Assembly: GCF_000737865.1 (NCBI RefSeq)
Contig: NZ_CP007287.1
Span: forward strand, 1,496,972-1,560,971
DNA length: 64,000 bases
From: Bifidobacterium coryneforme
Lineage (GTDB): Bacteria > Actinomycetota > Actinomycetes > Actinomycetales > Bifidobacteriaceae
Reading direction: 5' to 3'
Part shown: positions 48,087 to 57,150 of the stretch, in pieces
How positions within the stretch are numbered: the stretch's first letter is position 1
Layout: every line of letters starts with the position of its first letter
Notes under the pieces: model-generated
The model's input: the letters and a program-made list of their open reading frames with translations, nothing else
Databases searched by the model: none
What the model was told of the DNA's origin: nothing
Made by a program: the position numbers and the translations under genes

Positions 48087-48227
48087 TTCGTATATCAAGG
48101 GGTGCAACCCGAGACCATCGCATATTCTCCCGGAAGCAAGCAGTCACTTCCCCGCCTCTCACCCCAACAAAAACTCTTTTGTGAGGGATTTAACAACATG
48201 ATTGACTCATGCGAGGGCCCTTTAGCG

Positions 48228-48304
48228 AAATCGTGTATTCTGACAGGCAGGGATAACAGGGGATGTTGAATTGTGGGTTCGACCGTGTAATCGAGTCGAA
48301 ACCC
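48228..48304 (+). promoter_or_regulatory. Conserved 5' leader element of surface-protein gene 4
   Basis: AAATCGTGTATTCTGACAG is followed by a hairpin (GGGTTCGAC, 48275-48283, with GTCGAAACCC, 48295-48304; nine pairs and one bulged A) and CCAGATTTC. The coding start is 49 bases past the hairpin. Confidence 0.6.
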
Positions 48305-48353
48305 CAGATTTCGCGTCCCCAAAACAGAGAAACAGGCAAAAGGGGAATTACAA

Positions 48354-51317
48354 ATGTCAGTCTCTATCAAATTACGTCCGCTGGCGGCGGCCGTGGCACT
48401 AGCCACTGTCCTGGCCGGCGGAATGACCGCAACCAACAAATCGGCCTTCGGATATGAAGACGGGAACGGGACCGAACCTGCGCCTGCCGATACCTCAGGC
48501 TGCGTAATCGGGAGCTCCACCTTCGCCGACTGCTTCCCTGATCGTAGACTGGCGGAACAGGTGGCAGAGCATGTCAAGCCCGATGCCAAGACTCCAACAG
48601 ATATCATGACACAGGCTGATGTGGACGGGTTAACGCGCCTCTCTGCCTACGGGGTTTCCAACATGACGGGCATCGAAAACCTCACGGCCCTCACCGAGCT
48701 GAACCTCGGTGACGGCGGTATTATCGACCTGACCCCCTTGGGCAACCCTGTTCTGACACAGAACATCACGGAGTTGGACCTCGGCGATAACGCAATCTCC
48801 GATATCACGCCCCTGAGGAACTACACCAACGCCAGGTACATCAGCCTGTCGAATAATCACATTTTCGACCTGTCTCCCCTGAAAGACCTGCAACCCAGCG
48901 ACCTCGATGTATCGGATCAGACCATATATCTGGGCCGTGAGGACCTGCGGGACGACCCCAACCAGGCCGTCAGCATGCCCCTCCCGATCGGCAAAAACGG
49001 GGCACCCGTCACCCCGATCGACATCGAGCCGGCGGAAGGCATGGAACAGGCCGCCACCGAACTCACCTGGTCCGCACCGGCAGCCGGCGGCACCCGCTCC
49101 TTCAGATTCGAAACCGATTACGGCGAGGACCTGGACCACTACTTCGAAGGCTCCGTGCAGTTGGAGGTGGTGACTGCCGAGCCCAGGCTGGTCACCTTCA
49201 CCCCTAACCAGCCGGTGGACCCGCAGCCCACCACCGGGCAGCAGGTCGCCCAGGGCCGCACCGTCACAAAGCCGGCAGACCCCGCCTGCCCCGGATACCG
49301 CTTCGTGGGCTGGTACACCTCCCCCCGGATAGGAGGCGAACGCTTCGACTTCGGAAAACCCGTCATGGAGAACACCCCCCTGTACGGACGATGGATCAGC
49401 GACACCGACAACAACCCCGGCGACGACCAGAACGGATCCACCGGGACCACCACCCCGGACCCCGACGAGACCAAGACGCCCCTCCCCGAACTCGAGAAGG
49501 TCGTCTGCGAACCCGGAACCTCGACCTACACCCAGTGCTTCCCCGACGAGAACCTCGCCGAACAGCTCGCAGCCGCAGCAGGCAAGGAACCCCAGGACAC
49601 CCTCACCCAGGACGACATCGACCGCGAGTTCAACGATGACGTCGCCCTCAACGACGTATGGAACCTCAACGGCATACAGATCCTCAAAAACATCAAGACC
49701 ATCTCACTGGACTACGACTACACCCAAGACGAGTCGGTTCGAACGGACAAGCCCGCAGTTGACCTGCGCCCCCTCTCCGCACTTACGGAAACCACAGCAT
49801 TCTGGCTGTACGTCATGACTGACGAGGATATGCCGATGTCCCCCGTGGTCACCGATTTCTCGCCCCTGTCCAAGCTGGAAAAAATGGAGCAGATTTCCAT
49901 CAATAGTGCAGGGTTGAAGAGTCCGAACGGATTCGAGTCCTTCACGAACATGAAAGAGCTCGCAGAATTGGACCTCTCCAATAATCAGATCACTGATGTC
50001 AGGCCGCTGGCGGCCCTCAGCAGCCTGCCCTCACTGCAAAACGTCGAACTCAGTGATAACCATATCTCCGATGCAAGCCCTCTCAAGACTTTCGAGTCAT
50101 CAGCAGCCACGATCGATATATCCGGTCAGGAGATTGTTACAGACCGGCATGAGTTACCCGGCACCAAACTGGCTCTGCCTTTGCCCATTCGTCCAGATGG
50201 AAGATACGCGGAGTCGGACATCAGCAGGATAGTAAACCAGGGGCACTACGACGCCAGCAACTATGAGGTGGTCTGGGAAGTCCCGGTCTTGGACAAACCC
50301 CACCGCTTCGATTTCTGGGAGGACAGCTCGCGAGAAGGCGCATGGTACTACGAAGGAACCGTAACCGACCGGCCGCGCGAGGACCTGTCGGCACGGGACA
50401 TCTACCAGATTCGCTTCGAACTGGGTACCGAGCCTGCGTCTTCCTGGATTCCCGATCAGTTGGTGTACTCGGGAAATCTGGCAAGCAAGGTCCCCGATCC
50501 CATCCGGTACAAGCACGATTTCGACGGCTGGTACATGAAGGTGAACCCCGCCACCCCGGACGAGACCCCCGATGATTCGGACGACACCCTTAGCCGGAAC
50601 TTCACCGGTATGGGAGACATCCTGACCAGGAACCTCACCAACCCCGGCGATACCCTGACCAGGAACCTCCCGGATTCCGACGACACCGCAGAAGACGATT
50701 CCACGGACACCAACACCACCCAGAAGGAAGTCCCGTTCGACTTCGCCAGCACAAGGGTCAACAAGGACATCGTATTGACCGCGCGGTGGACCCCGCTTTA
50801 CACCCTGACCTTCGACAGCCAGGGCGGCAGCGCCGTGCCATCCCAGACCGTCCGTGCCGACCATGCACCCAAGGAGCCGACAGCCCCTACCCGTGCCGGA
50901 TACACCTTCAAAGGCTGGTCCACCGCAGCGCAGAACGGCACATCCGTGGACTTCACCCAGCAAATAGGACAGGACACCACCGTGTACGCTCAGTGGTTAC
51001 CGGTGACAGCACCGGTAACCCCGGTGGTACCTAGCACACCCAATACTCCGAGCACACCGGTCAACCCAGATACGCCGGTCAACCCTGACATACCCCCAAC
51101 CCCCGTTAACCCCCTGATTCCGGAGAACCCGGTCAGTCAAACGACTCCCGTCAACCCCGACACGATCGCACGAGGACCTTGGACAGGTACCCTGGCATCC
51201 ACGGGGCCGGCACTCCTGGGGCTGGTGCTTACAGCTCTGGCCATAGCGCTTGGCGGGCTTGTCTGCCAAGCCCGTCTTCGGTCACGCAAGAGTTCCAAGA
51301 GTTCGATAACGCGGTAA
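48354..51317 (+). CDS. LRR/InlB-repeat surface protein 4, LASTG-anchored
   Basis: 987 residues; ATG start ([10 protein letters not shown]), whereas the other three use GTG, behind AAAAGGGGAATTACAA. Signal peptide without the Cys present in the others (VLAGGMTA). Cap [17 protein letters not shown], Ig-like part, B-repeat near 279; second cap near 385, LRR, Ig-like part, B-repeat near 687; three LTRNL-type motifs near 745-773; B-repeat near 817; a short Pro-rich linker; LASTG near 945. The tail ends KSSKSSITR, different from the RRSSVPR of the other three. Wall-anchored adhesin-like protein by inference. Confidence 0.88.
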   Translation: MSVSIKLRPLAAAVALATVLAGGMTATNKSAFGYEDGNGTEPAPADTSGCVIGSSTFADCFPDRRLAEQVAEHVKPDAKTPTDIMTQADVDGLTRLSAYGVSNMTGIENLTALTELNLGDGGIIDLTPLGNPVLTQNITELDLGDNAISDITPLRNYTNARYISLSNNHIFDLSPLKDLQPSDLDVSDQTIYLGREDLRDDPNQAVSMPLPIGKNGAPVTPIDIEPAEGMEQAATELTWSAPAAGGTRSFRFETDYGEDLDHYFEGSVQLEVVTAEPRLVTFTPNQPVDPQPTTGQQVAQGRTVTKPADPACPGYRFVGWYTSPRIGGERFDFGKPVMENTPLYGRWISDTDNNPGDDQNGSTGTTTPDPDETKTPLPELEKVVCEPGTSTYTQCFPDENLAEQLAAAAGKEPQDTLTQDDIDREFNDDVALNDVWNLNGIQILKNIKTISLDYDYTQDESVRTDKPAVDLRPLSALTETTAFWLYVMTDEDMPMSPVVTDFSPLSKLEKMEQISINSAGLKSPNGFESFTNMKELAELDLSNNQITDVRPLAALSSLPSLQNVELSDNHISDASPLKTFESSAATIDISGQEIVTDRHELPGTKLALPLPIRPDGRYAESDISRIVNQGHYDASNYEVVWEVPVLDKPHRFDFWEDSSREGAWYYEGTVTDRPREDLSARDIYQIRFELGTEPASSWIPDQLVYSGNLASKVPDPIRYKHDFDGWYMKVNPATPDETPDDSDDTLSRNFTGMGDILTRNLTNPGDTLTRNLPDSDDTAEDDSTDTNTTQKEVPFDFASTRVNKDIVLTARWTPLYTLTFDSQGGSAVPSQTVRADHAPKEPTAPTRAGYTFKGWSTAAQNGTSVDFTQQIGQDTTVYAQWLPVTAPVTPVVPSTPNTPSTPVNPDTPVNPDIPPTPVNPLIPENPVSQTTPVNPDTIARGPWTGTLASTGPALLGLVLTALAIALGGLVCQARLRSRKSSKSSITR

Positions 51318-51328
51318 TCAACAACCCG

Positions 51329-51367
51329 ACCCGGTCCCCCGACACCGTTCGCAGGGACCGGGTTTTC
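51329..51367 (+). terminator. Terminator of surface-protein gene 4
   Basis: ACCCGGTCCC pairs with GGGACCGGGT, followed by TTTTCC. It has the best U tract of the four. Confidence 0.75.
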
Positions 51368-51422
51368 CATACCCGGACACAACCGCTGGGAACCTGTAAA
51401 ACCAGAGGCCACCGCAACCCTG

Positions 51423-51521
51423 TAGGAATGCGGTGGCCAAGGAAGACAAAACTGCGAGTTTGGTGCCCTCTCTTCTACCGGAATCCACCGGAGAAACTGC
51501 TGAATGCGGAGACCCCGCCCT
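51423..51521 (+). pseudogene. Remnant of the CYTH gene
   Basis: About 100 bases align with the start of the intact CYTH gene (from AGGAATGCC, 40873 onward), best over TACCGGAATCCACCGGAGAA against its TGCCGGAACCTACCGGAGAA and GCGGAGACCCC against GCGGGGAGACCCC. Lengths differ by a few bases, the start codon region is altered and the rest of the gene is missing. It follows the terminator of surface-protein gene 4, the same place the intact gene holds after gene 1. Confidence 0.65.
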
Positions 51522-51558
51522 CAGCAAAGGCACGAATAGGCCCGCCGGGGAACAGCCG

Positions 51559-52527
51559 TCAGTACATCATCGTCGAAAGCCGACGACGCGCCTTGGCCAG
51601 CCTGGGGTCGGCAGGCTCAGGAATCGTGAAGTACTCCAGAAGCCGCTGACGTATCGGCTCCATCTGGTCGCGGTGGCTACCGAGAAAGTCCAAAAGGCGG
51701 TCGAAGGCATCCTGAATCTGACCACCAATCATGTCCACGTCAGCCACGGCCAACTGGGCATCCAGGTCGTCAGGGGCATCAGCCGCCATCTGCCGCACCT
51801 GGCGGACATCAGCCGCGGAGGAACGGTCCATAAGGAGAGCCTTGGCGTGTTCACGCCGCGCCAGGTCATCATTGGGATCAGCCTCAATCACCTTGGCGTA
51901 GGCTGCGGCGGCACCCGCATAATCTCCCTCCTGGGCCAATCGGTTGGCCTCCTGGTGGGATGACGGTATGGCCTGCTCCTGTACGCCATGGTCCTCGGCG
52001 GACGAAGATCCCTCCTGGCTGGTCTCCTGGTATGGCGCAGTGCCTGTAATACCAGCCTGCTGAGCCATCTGGATGACCTGGGGGATGAGTTGATCGGTAA
52101 TCTGCGTCAGCTCATCATCCGTGGGCAGCCCTTCAAGAATGGGCATGGGGCGTCCAGCAAGTAGTGCAAAGAGGGCGGGAGCACCCTGGACCTGGAAGGT
52201 CTGGGCAATCTGCGGATTGGAGGCGATGTCGATACGGGAAAGCTGAATCTTCCCCTCCTGGGCGTTGACCACCTGCCCGAGCTTGGTAGCCAGGGGGAAC
52301 AGCCTGTCATCGGTCGGCACCCAGAGCAGGAGAAGGATGGGGAAGGTGGCGGAGGTCTGCACCATGGCTTGGAAACTGGCCTCGGTGGTATCAACTACAT
52401 ATCCGCCAGCCGCCGGAGCCCCACCGGTCTGGCCCGGCTGGGCATCCACCTGGTGCTTGAGCGCACCTAAATCGACTGCACCCGCCAGTGAAACACCGGG
52501 CTGACCCTGCCTGTCATTGCTCACCAT
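51559..52527 (-). CDS. Thioredoxin-like/TPR protein (YbbN/CnoX-like)
   Basis: 322 residues; AAGGAGATACGAAC before the ATG. Residues 40-150 look like a thioredoxin fold (FPILLLLWVPTDDRLFPLATKL, QVQGAPALFALLAGRPM with the cis-Pro) but have no Cys pair: WVPTDD stands where WCxxC would be. From about 205 the protein has TPR-like helices (ANRLAQEGDYAGAAAAYAKV). This arrangement is that of YbbN/CnoX, a chaperone-like protein in E. coli. The redox role is lost here, the binding role may remain. Downstream of the lipoprotein gene by 100 bases. Confidence 0.8.
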   Translation of the reverse strand: MVSNDRQGQPGVSLAGAVDLGALKHQVDAQPGQTGGAPAAGGYVVDTTEASFQAMVQTSATFPILLLLWVPTDDRLFPLATKLGQVVNAQEGKIQLSRIDIASNPQIAQTFQVQGAPALFALLAGRPMPILEGLPTDDELTQITDQLIPQVIQMAQQAGITGTAPYQETSQEGSSSAEDHGVQEQAIPSSHQEANRLAQEGDYAGAAAAYAKVIEADPNDDLARREHAKALLMDRSSAADVRQVRQMAADAPDDLDAQLAVADVDMIGGQIQDAFDRLLDFLGSHRDQMEPIRQRLLEYFTIPEPADPRLAKARRRLSTMMY

Positions 52528-52627
52528 GTTCGTATCTCCTTGAGTCTTCCGACCCCTACCCCGGTCAAGTCTCTCCCACTCAATCTAGTCGGTCCGGGCG
52601 TCTTTCACCCACCGCAATCTCACCGGT

Positions 52628-53653
52628 TCAGACCGCTTCCACCTTGATGGGCTCTCGTTCCGCACCCACCGCCCGAATCGGGTCCTGGGAGGTTGAGGAG
52701 GGAATATACAGGGCTACGACGTTGACATAGGTGACCTTCATCGTGCTGGTGGCCTTTCCGTCACCAAAAAGGGCCTTCTCGGAATCCGATGCCGGAGAGG
52801 ACTCCCGTCCTTCCCCCGCACGCCGGGTCCAGACAGAGTTGATCTGCGCCACCACCAGGTCACCGCCTTCTGAGGAGTGCATGACCCGGATTTCTCCATC
52901 CTGAGGCGCGAAGGTCTGCTCCTGCGAGCCACGATTGGCTTCAATCCCCTTCTGAACGGCCTGGGTCAGGGTGTCCATTGAGGTGCGGAAATCATCCTGG
53001 GCGAATTCCTTGGCATACTGGCTGGAGCCAGGATTCTGCAGCACATCTGCATATCGACGGACCGCCTCGGCCGGAGTCGCCTTGAGGCCCTCGTCGGTCG
53101 GAGTGCCCATCTGGGCACCGATGGTGTCCACTGGGAACTTGGGCAACTGGGCCCCCTGGAAGAGTCTGGCGACCCCCCAGAGCTTGTAGTTCTCATGGGC
53201 CGATTCCTGGTTGAGGACCAGGAGGCGCTTAGACTGCTGATCCTCTGTGGTCGTCGTGATGGCGAAGACCGAACGCGGCCACCCCGGATCGCCCGGTATA
53301 ACGGTCTGGGCGATGGTTGTGGGAATGGTCGTCTTGGGATTCAGATTTCCTGTCGCCCTGGCGATTTCAAGCTCACTGGTTCTGATCTGCAGCTGAGGAC
53401 CGGTGACCCGCGCATCCAGGCCAGTCGGGTCCTTGGACTCGTTGGCCTTGTCGAGTACTTGCCCTATGTCCTTGCGAATCGCGGCTTCCTGCTTGGTCGT
53501 CAGATTTGGGGCACTGGTGGCGACACCCGCGGGTGCGGCACCGGGCTTCTGAACCTGGGGCACCTGGCCCTGGCAAGCCGCCAGGGATGAGAGCAACCCC
53601 AAGGACATGAACGCCGCCAGGGACCTGGTTACGACTCGTTGCATCCTGCTCAT
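52628..53653 (-). CDS. Lipoprotein, unknown function
   Basis: 341 residues. Signal peptide with lipobox SLAAC (Cys27), so attached to the outside of the membrane. The rest is soluble: TKQEAAIRKDIGQVLDKANE, then beta-rich parts (QLQIRTSELEIARATG, RSVFAITTTTEDQQ) and a C-terminal ALYIPSSTSQDPI. I recognise no enzyme family; similar proteins are conserved in Bifidobacterium. Its ATG overlaps the stop codon of the upstream membrane protein (ATGA), so the two are coupled and may work together in the envelope. Confidence 0.8.
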   Translation of the reverse strand: MSRMQRVVTRSLAAFMSLGLLSSLAACQGQVPQVQKPGAAPAGVATSAPNLTTKQEAAIRKDIGQVLDKANESKDPTGLDARVTGPQLQIRTSELEIARATGNLNPKTTIPTTIAQTVIPGDPGWPRSVFAITTTTEDQQSKRLLVLNQESAHENYKLWGVARLFQGAQLPKFPVDTIGAQMGTPTDEGLKATPAEAVRRYADVLQNPGSSQYAKEFAQDDFRTSMDTLTQAVQKGIEANRGSQEQTFAPQDGEIRVMHSSEGGDLVVAQINSVWTRRAGEGRESSPASDSEKALFGDGKATSTMKVTYVNVVALYIPSSTSQDPIRAVGAEREPIKVEAV

Positions 53654-54942
53654 GACTGCTCCTCACCGTCCTGCTTGATATTCCCCTCATTTGCCAGCCT
53701 GGCCAGATAGGAACTCATCTCCTCCAGGGAAATGACCGAGGTCTGTGAGATGTCATCCGCACCACGGTCACCGGTGACTGACCTACCCGGCTCGAACGCT
53801 TCGGACTGGGTGGTCTCAGATGAATCCGCAACCGCCTTCTCTCCTCCCATGGGGGACGGAGCACTGCCGGTGAAGCCTTGAGAGCGTTCCGTTTGCCCTG
53901 GTTGGGGCGGAACCTGAGACCACCCCTGGGGCTGACTCTGGCCCTGCCCCTCAACATTGGCCGTGCCCTGCTGTGAAGTCGTCTGAGTGGCGACCATATT
54001 CCTGGCTGTAGGATCAATCACCTGCGGCGCCTGCCCATTGGGTACGGTACCCGAGCCGGGCACCTGGGTGGAACCTTCGACAGCGTGCCGACGATGCCGG
54101 CCTGTACTCTTCCTCTTCTTGCCCAATCCGGGTGCCACCATGCTGCCCAAAGCCTGGGCCACGGTCACTTCCGGCTCCTGCTCCTTCACCGATGCAGCCT
54201 GCTTCTTACGACGTTTGGCAGGGTCCATGGCAAAGACCGTGGCGGAGAGAACCGCCATGATGACCAGAAGGCCGCCACTGAAGTAGAAGGGGATGGCAAA
54301 ATCGGGCAATTTGCTACGTTCCCAGGAAAGCTGCAGCTTCACGGCCGATTGGGCTGCGGAGGCCTTGGCCCCCTGCTGGTCGGCACTTGCTCCGGGTTGC
54401 GTATCGACCAGCAGGACCAAATCAGGCCTGTCGGCCTCGATCGTCATCACCGTCGAGGCGCCACCACATTTGACCTGACGCCACATATCGGAATCCGCGA
54501 AAGCGACACCATCAGCGCCATCCTTGGCCTGCTTGGCCGCGGTCTTGCCCCGTGAGAGGTCAAGGGTCTCCCAGTCATCAAGCCCCTTGACCCGGGTCAC
54601 ATCCTGGCCTGCCGTCCAACCGGCTGCGTCCTGGGCCGTGGTCAGAGCCATGCAGACCTGGGCCTTCCCCCTGGTCCGCTCAGGTGTGGCACGGATACTG
54701 ACGCGATTGTCGACCAAGGGCAGCACTCCCGGATCGGTCACCACATATCGAGTATCCGTCTTGCCCTGCGCGTCAACGTGGGGGGAGGGCTTCCATACCG
54801 TGGCATTCATGACACCCAGCACAATGCAGGTCACAGCCAGCAACCCGAAGATCGGCGTGATCACCCCACGCATGATTGTGCTGCGTCGCGACGGCTTACC
54901 AGGCCGGGATGCGCGTTCGGTTCCTTCAGTTTCTTGCTCCAT
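53650..54942 (-). CDS. Two-helix membrane protein with long cytoplasmic tail
   Basis: 430 residues. A basic N-terminus is followed by a first helix (GVITPIFGLLAVTCIVLGVM), an outside domain of about 180 residues (two Cys, in QVCMAL and QVKCGG, could form a disulfide), a second helix (FYFSGGLLVIMAVLSATVFAM) and a disordered tail of 190 residues rich in Gln, Ser, Gly and Pro. I recognise no family. It is translationally coupled to the lipoprotein gene downstream and divergent from the FKBP gene. Confidence 0.8.
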   Translation of the reverse strand: MEQETEGTERASRPGKPSRRSTIMRGVITPIFGLLAVTCIVLGVMNATVWKPSPHVDAQGKTDTRYVVTDPGVLPLVDNRVSIRATPERTRGKAQVCMALTTAQDAAGWTAGQDVTRVKGLDDWETLDLSRGKTAAKQAKDGADGVAFADSDMWRQVKCGGASTVMTIEADRPDLVLLVDTQPGASADQQGAKASAAQSAVKLQLSWERSKLPDFAIPFYFSGGLLVIMAVLSATVFAMDPAKRRKKQAASVKEQEPEVTVAQALGSMVAPGLGKKRKSTGRHRRHAVEGSTQVPGSGTVPNGQAPQVIDPTARNMVATQTTSQQGTANVEGQGQSQPQGWSQVPPQPGQTERSQGFTGSAPSPMGGEKAVADSSETTQSEAFEPGRSVTGDRGADDISQTSVISLEEMSSYLARLANEGNIKQDGEEQS

Positions 54943-55025
54943 AACATCGACATTCTACAGTCATGGACTTATAATCGCCTTTTTGCATGGGGCAAAATCT
55001 CCATTACCCCCTAGACTTGGGCCTT

Positions 55026-55982
55026 ATGACCAAACTCAACAGGAAAAGCGACACCATCCGCCAGTTCGTCTGTGCTGCGACCGCTCTGGCCCTCTGTGCA
55101 GGCCTTTCCGCCTGCTCGTCAAGCTCCGATGCCCCCAAGTCCGCCTCCGACACGATGAGCGGTATCTCGGCCAAGGGGAAGCCGGGTTCGAAACCCGAAA
55201 TCAGCTTTGACACCCCCCTCAAGGTGGAGAACCAGTCCCACCAGGTCATCCAGGAGGGTGACGGGGATGTGATTCAGGACGGGGACAGGGTCTGCACCCG
55301 GAGCGTTGCCATCGATTCCAAGACCGGCAAGGAAATCAACTCCACCTGGGATGAGGAAAAGCCGGAGTGCTCCATCGTAATCGACAAGACCTCGATCCCC
55401 GCCTATTATGACGTCTTCCGGGGCCAGAAGATCAACACCACAATCGCCATCGGCATCGACGACCAGCAGGAAGGCGGCCAGTCGGGCAGCAGCAAGGACA
55501 GCCAGGGGTCCAGTTACATCATGGCTCTCACCTTCGTTTCCAAGACCAAGGACCTCAAGCGGGCCGAGGGCGAGAAGGTCAAGGACATCCCCGCCGACCT
55601 GCCCAAAATCAGCCTGAGCAATACAGGCAAGCCCTCCCTGGATCTGAACAACTACAAGCCGACCAATACGCTGGTCTCCCAGACCCTGATCAAGGGCAAG
55701 GGAGCCAAGGTGGGCGAGCACCAGACAGTCAGCGCCAATTACACGGGCTGGCTCGCCAGCGACGGCAAGCAGTTTGACTCTTCCTGGGACAGGGGCCAGG
55801 CTTCGGACTTCAGCCTCGATCAGGTCGTCAAGGGCTGGCAGCAGGGGCTGGCAGGCCAGACCGTAGGCTCACAGGTCCTGGTCATCGTTCCCCCGGATCT
55901 GGGGTATGGGGATCAGGAGAAGTCGGGCATACCCGCAAACTCCACCCTGATCTTCGTGGTCGATATCCTGGCCGCATACTGA
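55026..55982 (+). CDS. FKBP-type peptidyl-prolyl isomerase lipoprotein
   Basis: About 318 residues. Lipobox LSAC at Cys30. A disordered Ser/Lys stretch follows, then two FKBP-like parts: a degenerate one (about 75-190, ending YIMALTFVSK) and a typical C-terminal domain (about 215-318) with TVSANYTGWLASDGKQFDSS, LDQVVKGWQQGLAGQTVGSQ, PDLGYGD and NSTLIFVVDIL. It assists folding of exported proteins at the membrane surface. The start used has only a weak ribosome binding site; a frame extending 13 codons upstream is less likely. Confidence 0.88.
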   Translation: MTKLNRKSDTIRQFVCAATALALCAGLSACSSSSDAPKSASDTMSGISAKGKPGSKPEISFDTPLKVENQSHQVIQEGDGDVIQDGDRVCTRSVAIDSKTGKEINSTWDEEKPECSIVIDKTSIPAYYDVFRGQKINTTIAIGIDDQQEGGQSGSSKDSQGSSYIMALTFVSKTKDLKRAEGEKVKDIPADLPKISLSNTGKPSLDLNNYKPTNTLVSQTLIKGKGAKVGEHQTVSANYTGWLASDGKQFDSSWDRGQASDFSLDQVVKGWQQGLAGQTVGSQVLVIVPPDLGYGDQEKSGIPANSTLIFVVDILAAY

Positions 55983-56010
55983 CAGGACCGGCTTAGCAGC
56001 CAACACCGAT

Positions 56011-56062
56011 AAAGGGCCGGAGGTCCCACCCTATGAATCTGGGTGGGATCTCCGGCCCTTTC
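56011..56062. terminator. Bidirectional terminator
   Basis: AAAGGGCCGGAGGTCCCACCC pairs with GGGTGGGATCTCCGGCCCTTT. It lies between the convergent FKBP and solute-binding protein genes and has U-rich ends in both directions. Confidence 0.85.
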
Positions 56063-56122
56063 CGTATCCGGGCTCCTTCATATCCTCTTATAGGCGGATA
56101 CAGGTACCGGTCATTTCAGGCT

Positions 56123-57025
56123 TCAGCCCACTCCGCCTTCGATGACGATGTCATCGGGATTGGCTGCCTCACCGTAAACCGGAGCCAGGGTCTTCTCATA
56201 GTCCTTGTGGAAGAAGTTCTCCTTCCCCAGTTTGGCGATCTCCTCATTGATGTAATCAAGGAGGGCCTTGTTGCCCTTCTGAACGGCTGGAGCGATTGTG
56301 GCCTCGTCGCCCAGCTTGGTGATGCCGACCGTGAATCCCTTGTTGGCCTTGGCCCAGGCCAGGACCTCGGTGTTGTCGGTGCTCAGGGCGTCTCCACGGT
56401 GGTCCTGCAGGGCACTGTACGCGTCGGCGTACTGGTCATACTTCTGGAGCTTCACCTTGGGGTAGTTCTTCTCGAAGAAAGGCTCGGCGGTGGTGCCCTT
56501 GGCGATAATCAGGGTCTTCCCCTCCAGGTCCTCGACGTTCTGGATGGGAGCCGACTCAGGGGAGACCACACCCAGGAAGACCTTCATGTAGGGCTTGGCG
56601 AAATCCACCTTGCGGGCCCGTTCGTCCGTAACCGTGAAGTTGGCCAGGGTCACATCGACCTTGTTGCTGGACAGGACATCCACACGGGCTGCCGGATCGA
56701 CCGAGGTGTACTCCGGTTCCACACCCAGGTCCTTGGCAAGCCGCTCCGCAAGAACCACGTCATACCCCTGGTACTTCCCATCCTTGTCCACATACCCGAA
56801 GGGTGCCTTGTCGGAGAAAACAGCAACCTTCAGCTTGCCCGACTTCTTGATGGCATCCAGGGATCGTGCCGACTGGGATGTGCCCGCCGACTTGCCCTCG
56901 TCACCCTTCGCGTCGCTGGGTGCGGATGCGGACGGACCGCAGGCCGCAACCGAGGCCATCATTACGATCGAAGCTCCGACCGCCACCGCTGCTCGAACCA
57001 ACCGGCTCACCGATTTTGCCGCCAT
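56123..57025 (-). CDS. Polar amino acid ABC transporter, solute-binding lipoprotein
   Basis: 300 residues. Lipobox SVAAC (Cys29), then SBP family 3: GKLKVAVFSDKAPFGYVDKD, GYDVVLAERLAKDLG, DVTLANFTVTDERARKVDFA, and IAKGTTAEPFFEK. The Arg in TDERARKVDF and the Asp near the C-terminal lobe bind the amino acid alpha groups. It resembles the glutamate- or cystine-binding proteins of Actinobacteria, but the substrate is not certain. Last gene of the transporter operon. Confidence 0.93.
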   Translation of the reverse strand: MAAKSVSRLVRAAVAVGASIVMMASVAACGPSASAPSDAKGDEGKSAGTSQSARSLDAIKKSGKLKVAVFSDKAPFGYVDKDGKYQGYDVVLAERLAKDLGVEPEYTSVDPAARVDVLSSNKVDVTLANFTVTDERARKVDFAKPYMKVFLGVVSPESAPIQNVEDLEGKTLIIAKGTTAEPFFEKNYPKVKLQKYDQYADAYSALQDHRGDALSTDNTEVLAWAKANKGFTVGITKLGDEATIAPAVQKGNKALLDYINEEIAKLGKENFFHKDYEKTLAPVYGEAANPDDIVIEGGVG

Positions 57026-57150
57026 AGTCCCTCTTTTCCTTGATTTCCATATTGGTCATCCGCCCTCATGGACGGCTCCCGGAGGTTGCCCTCCGGAAAA
57101 TCTCAAATCGCAATCGCCGGCTCTGCAAGCCTGACGACTTGCTCATCTGC

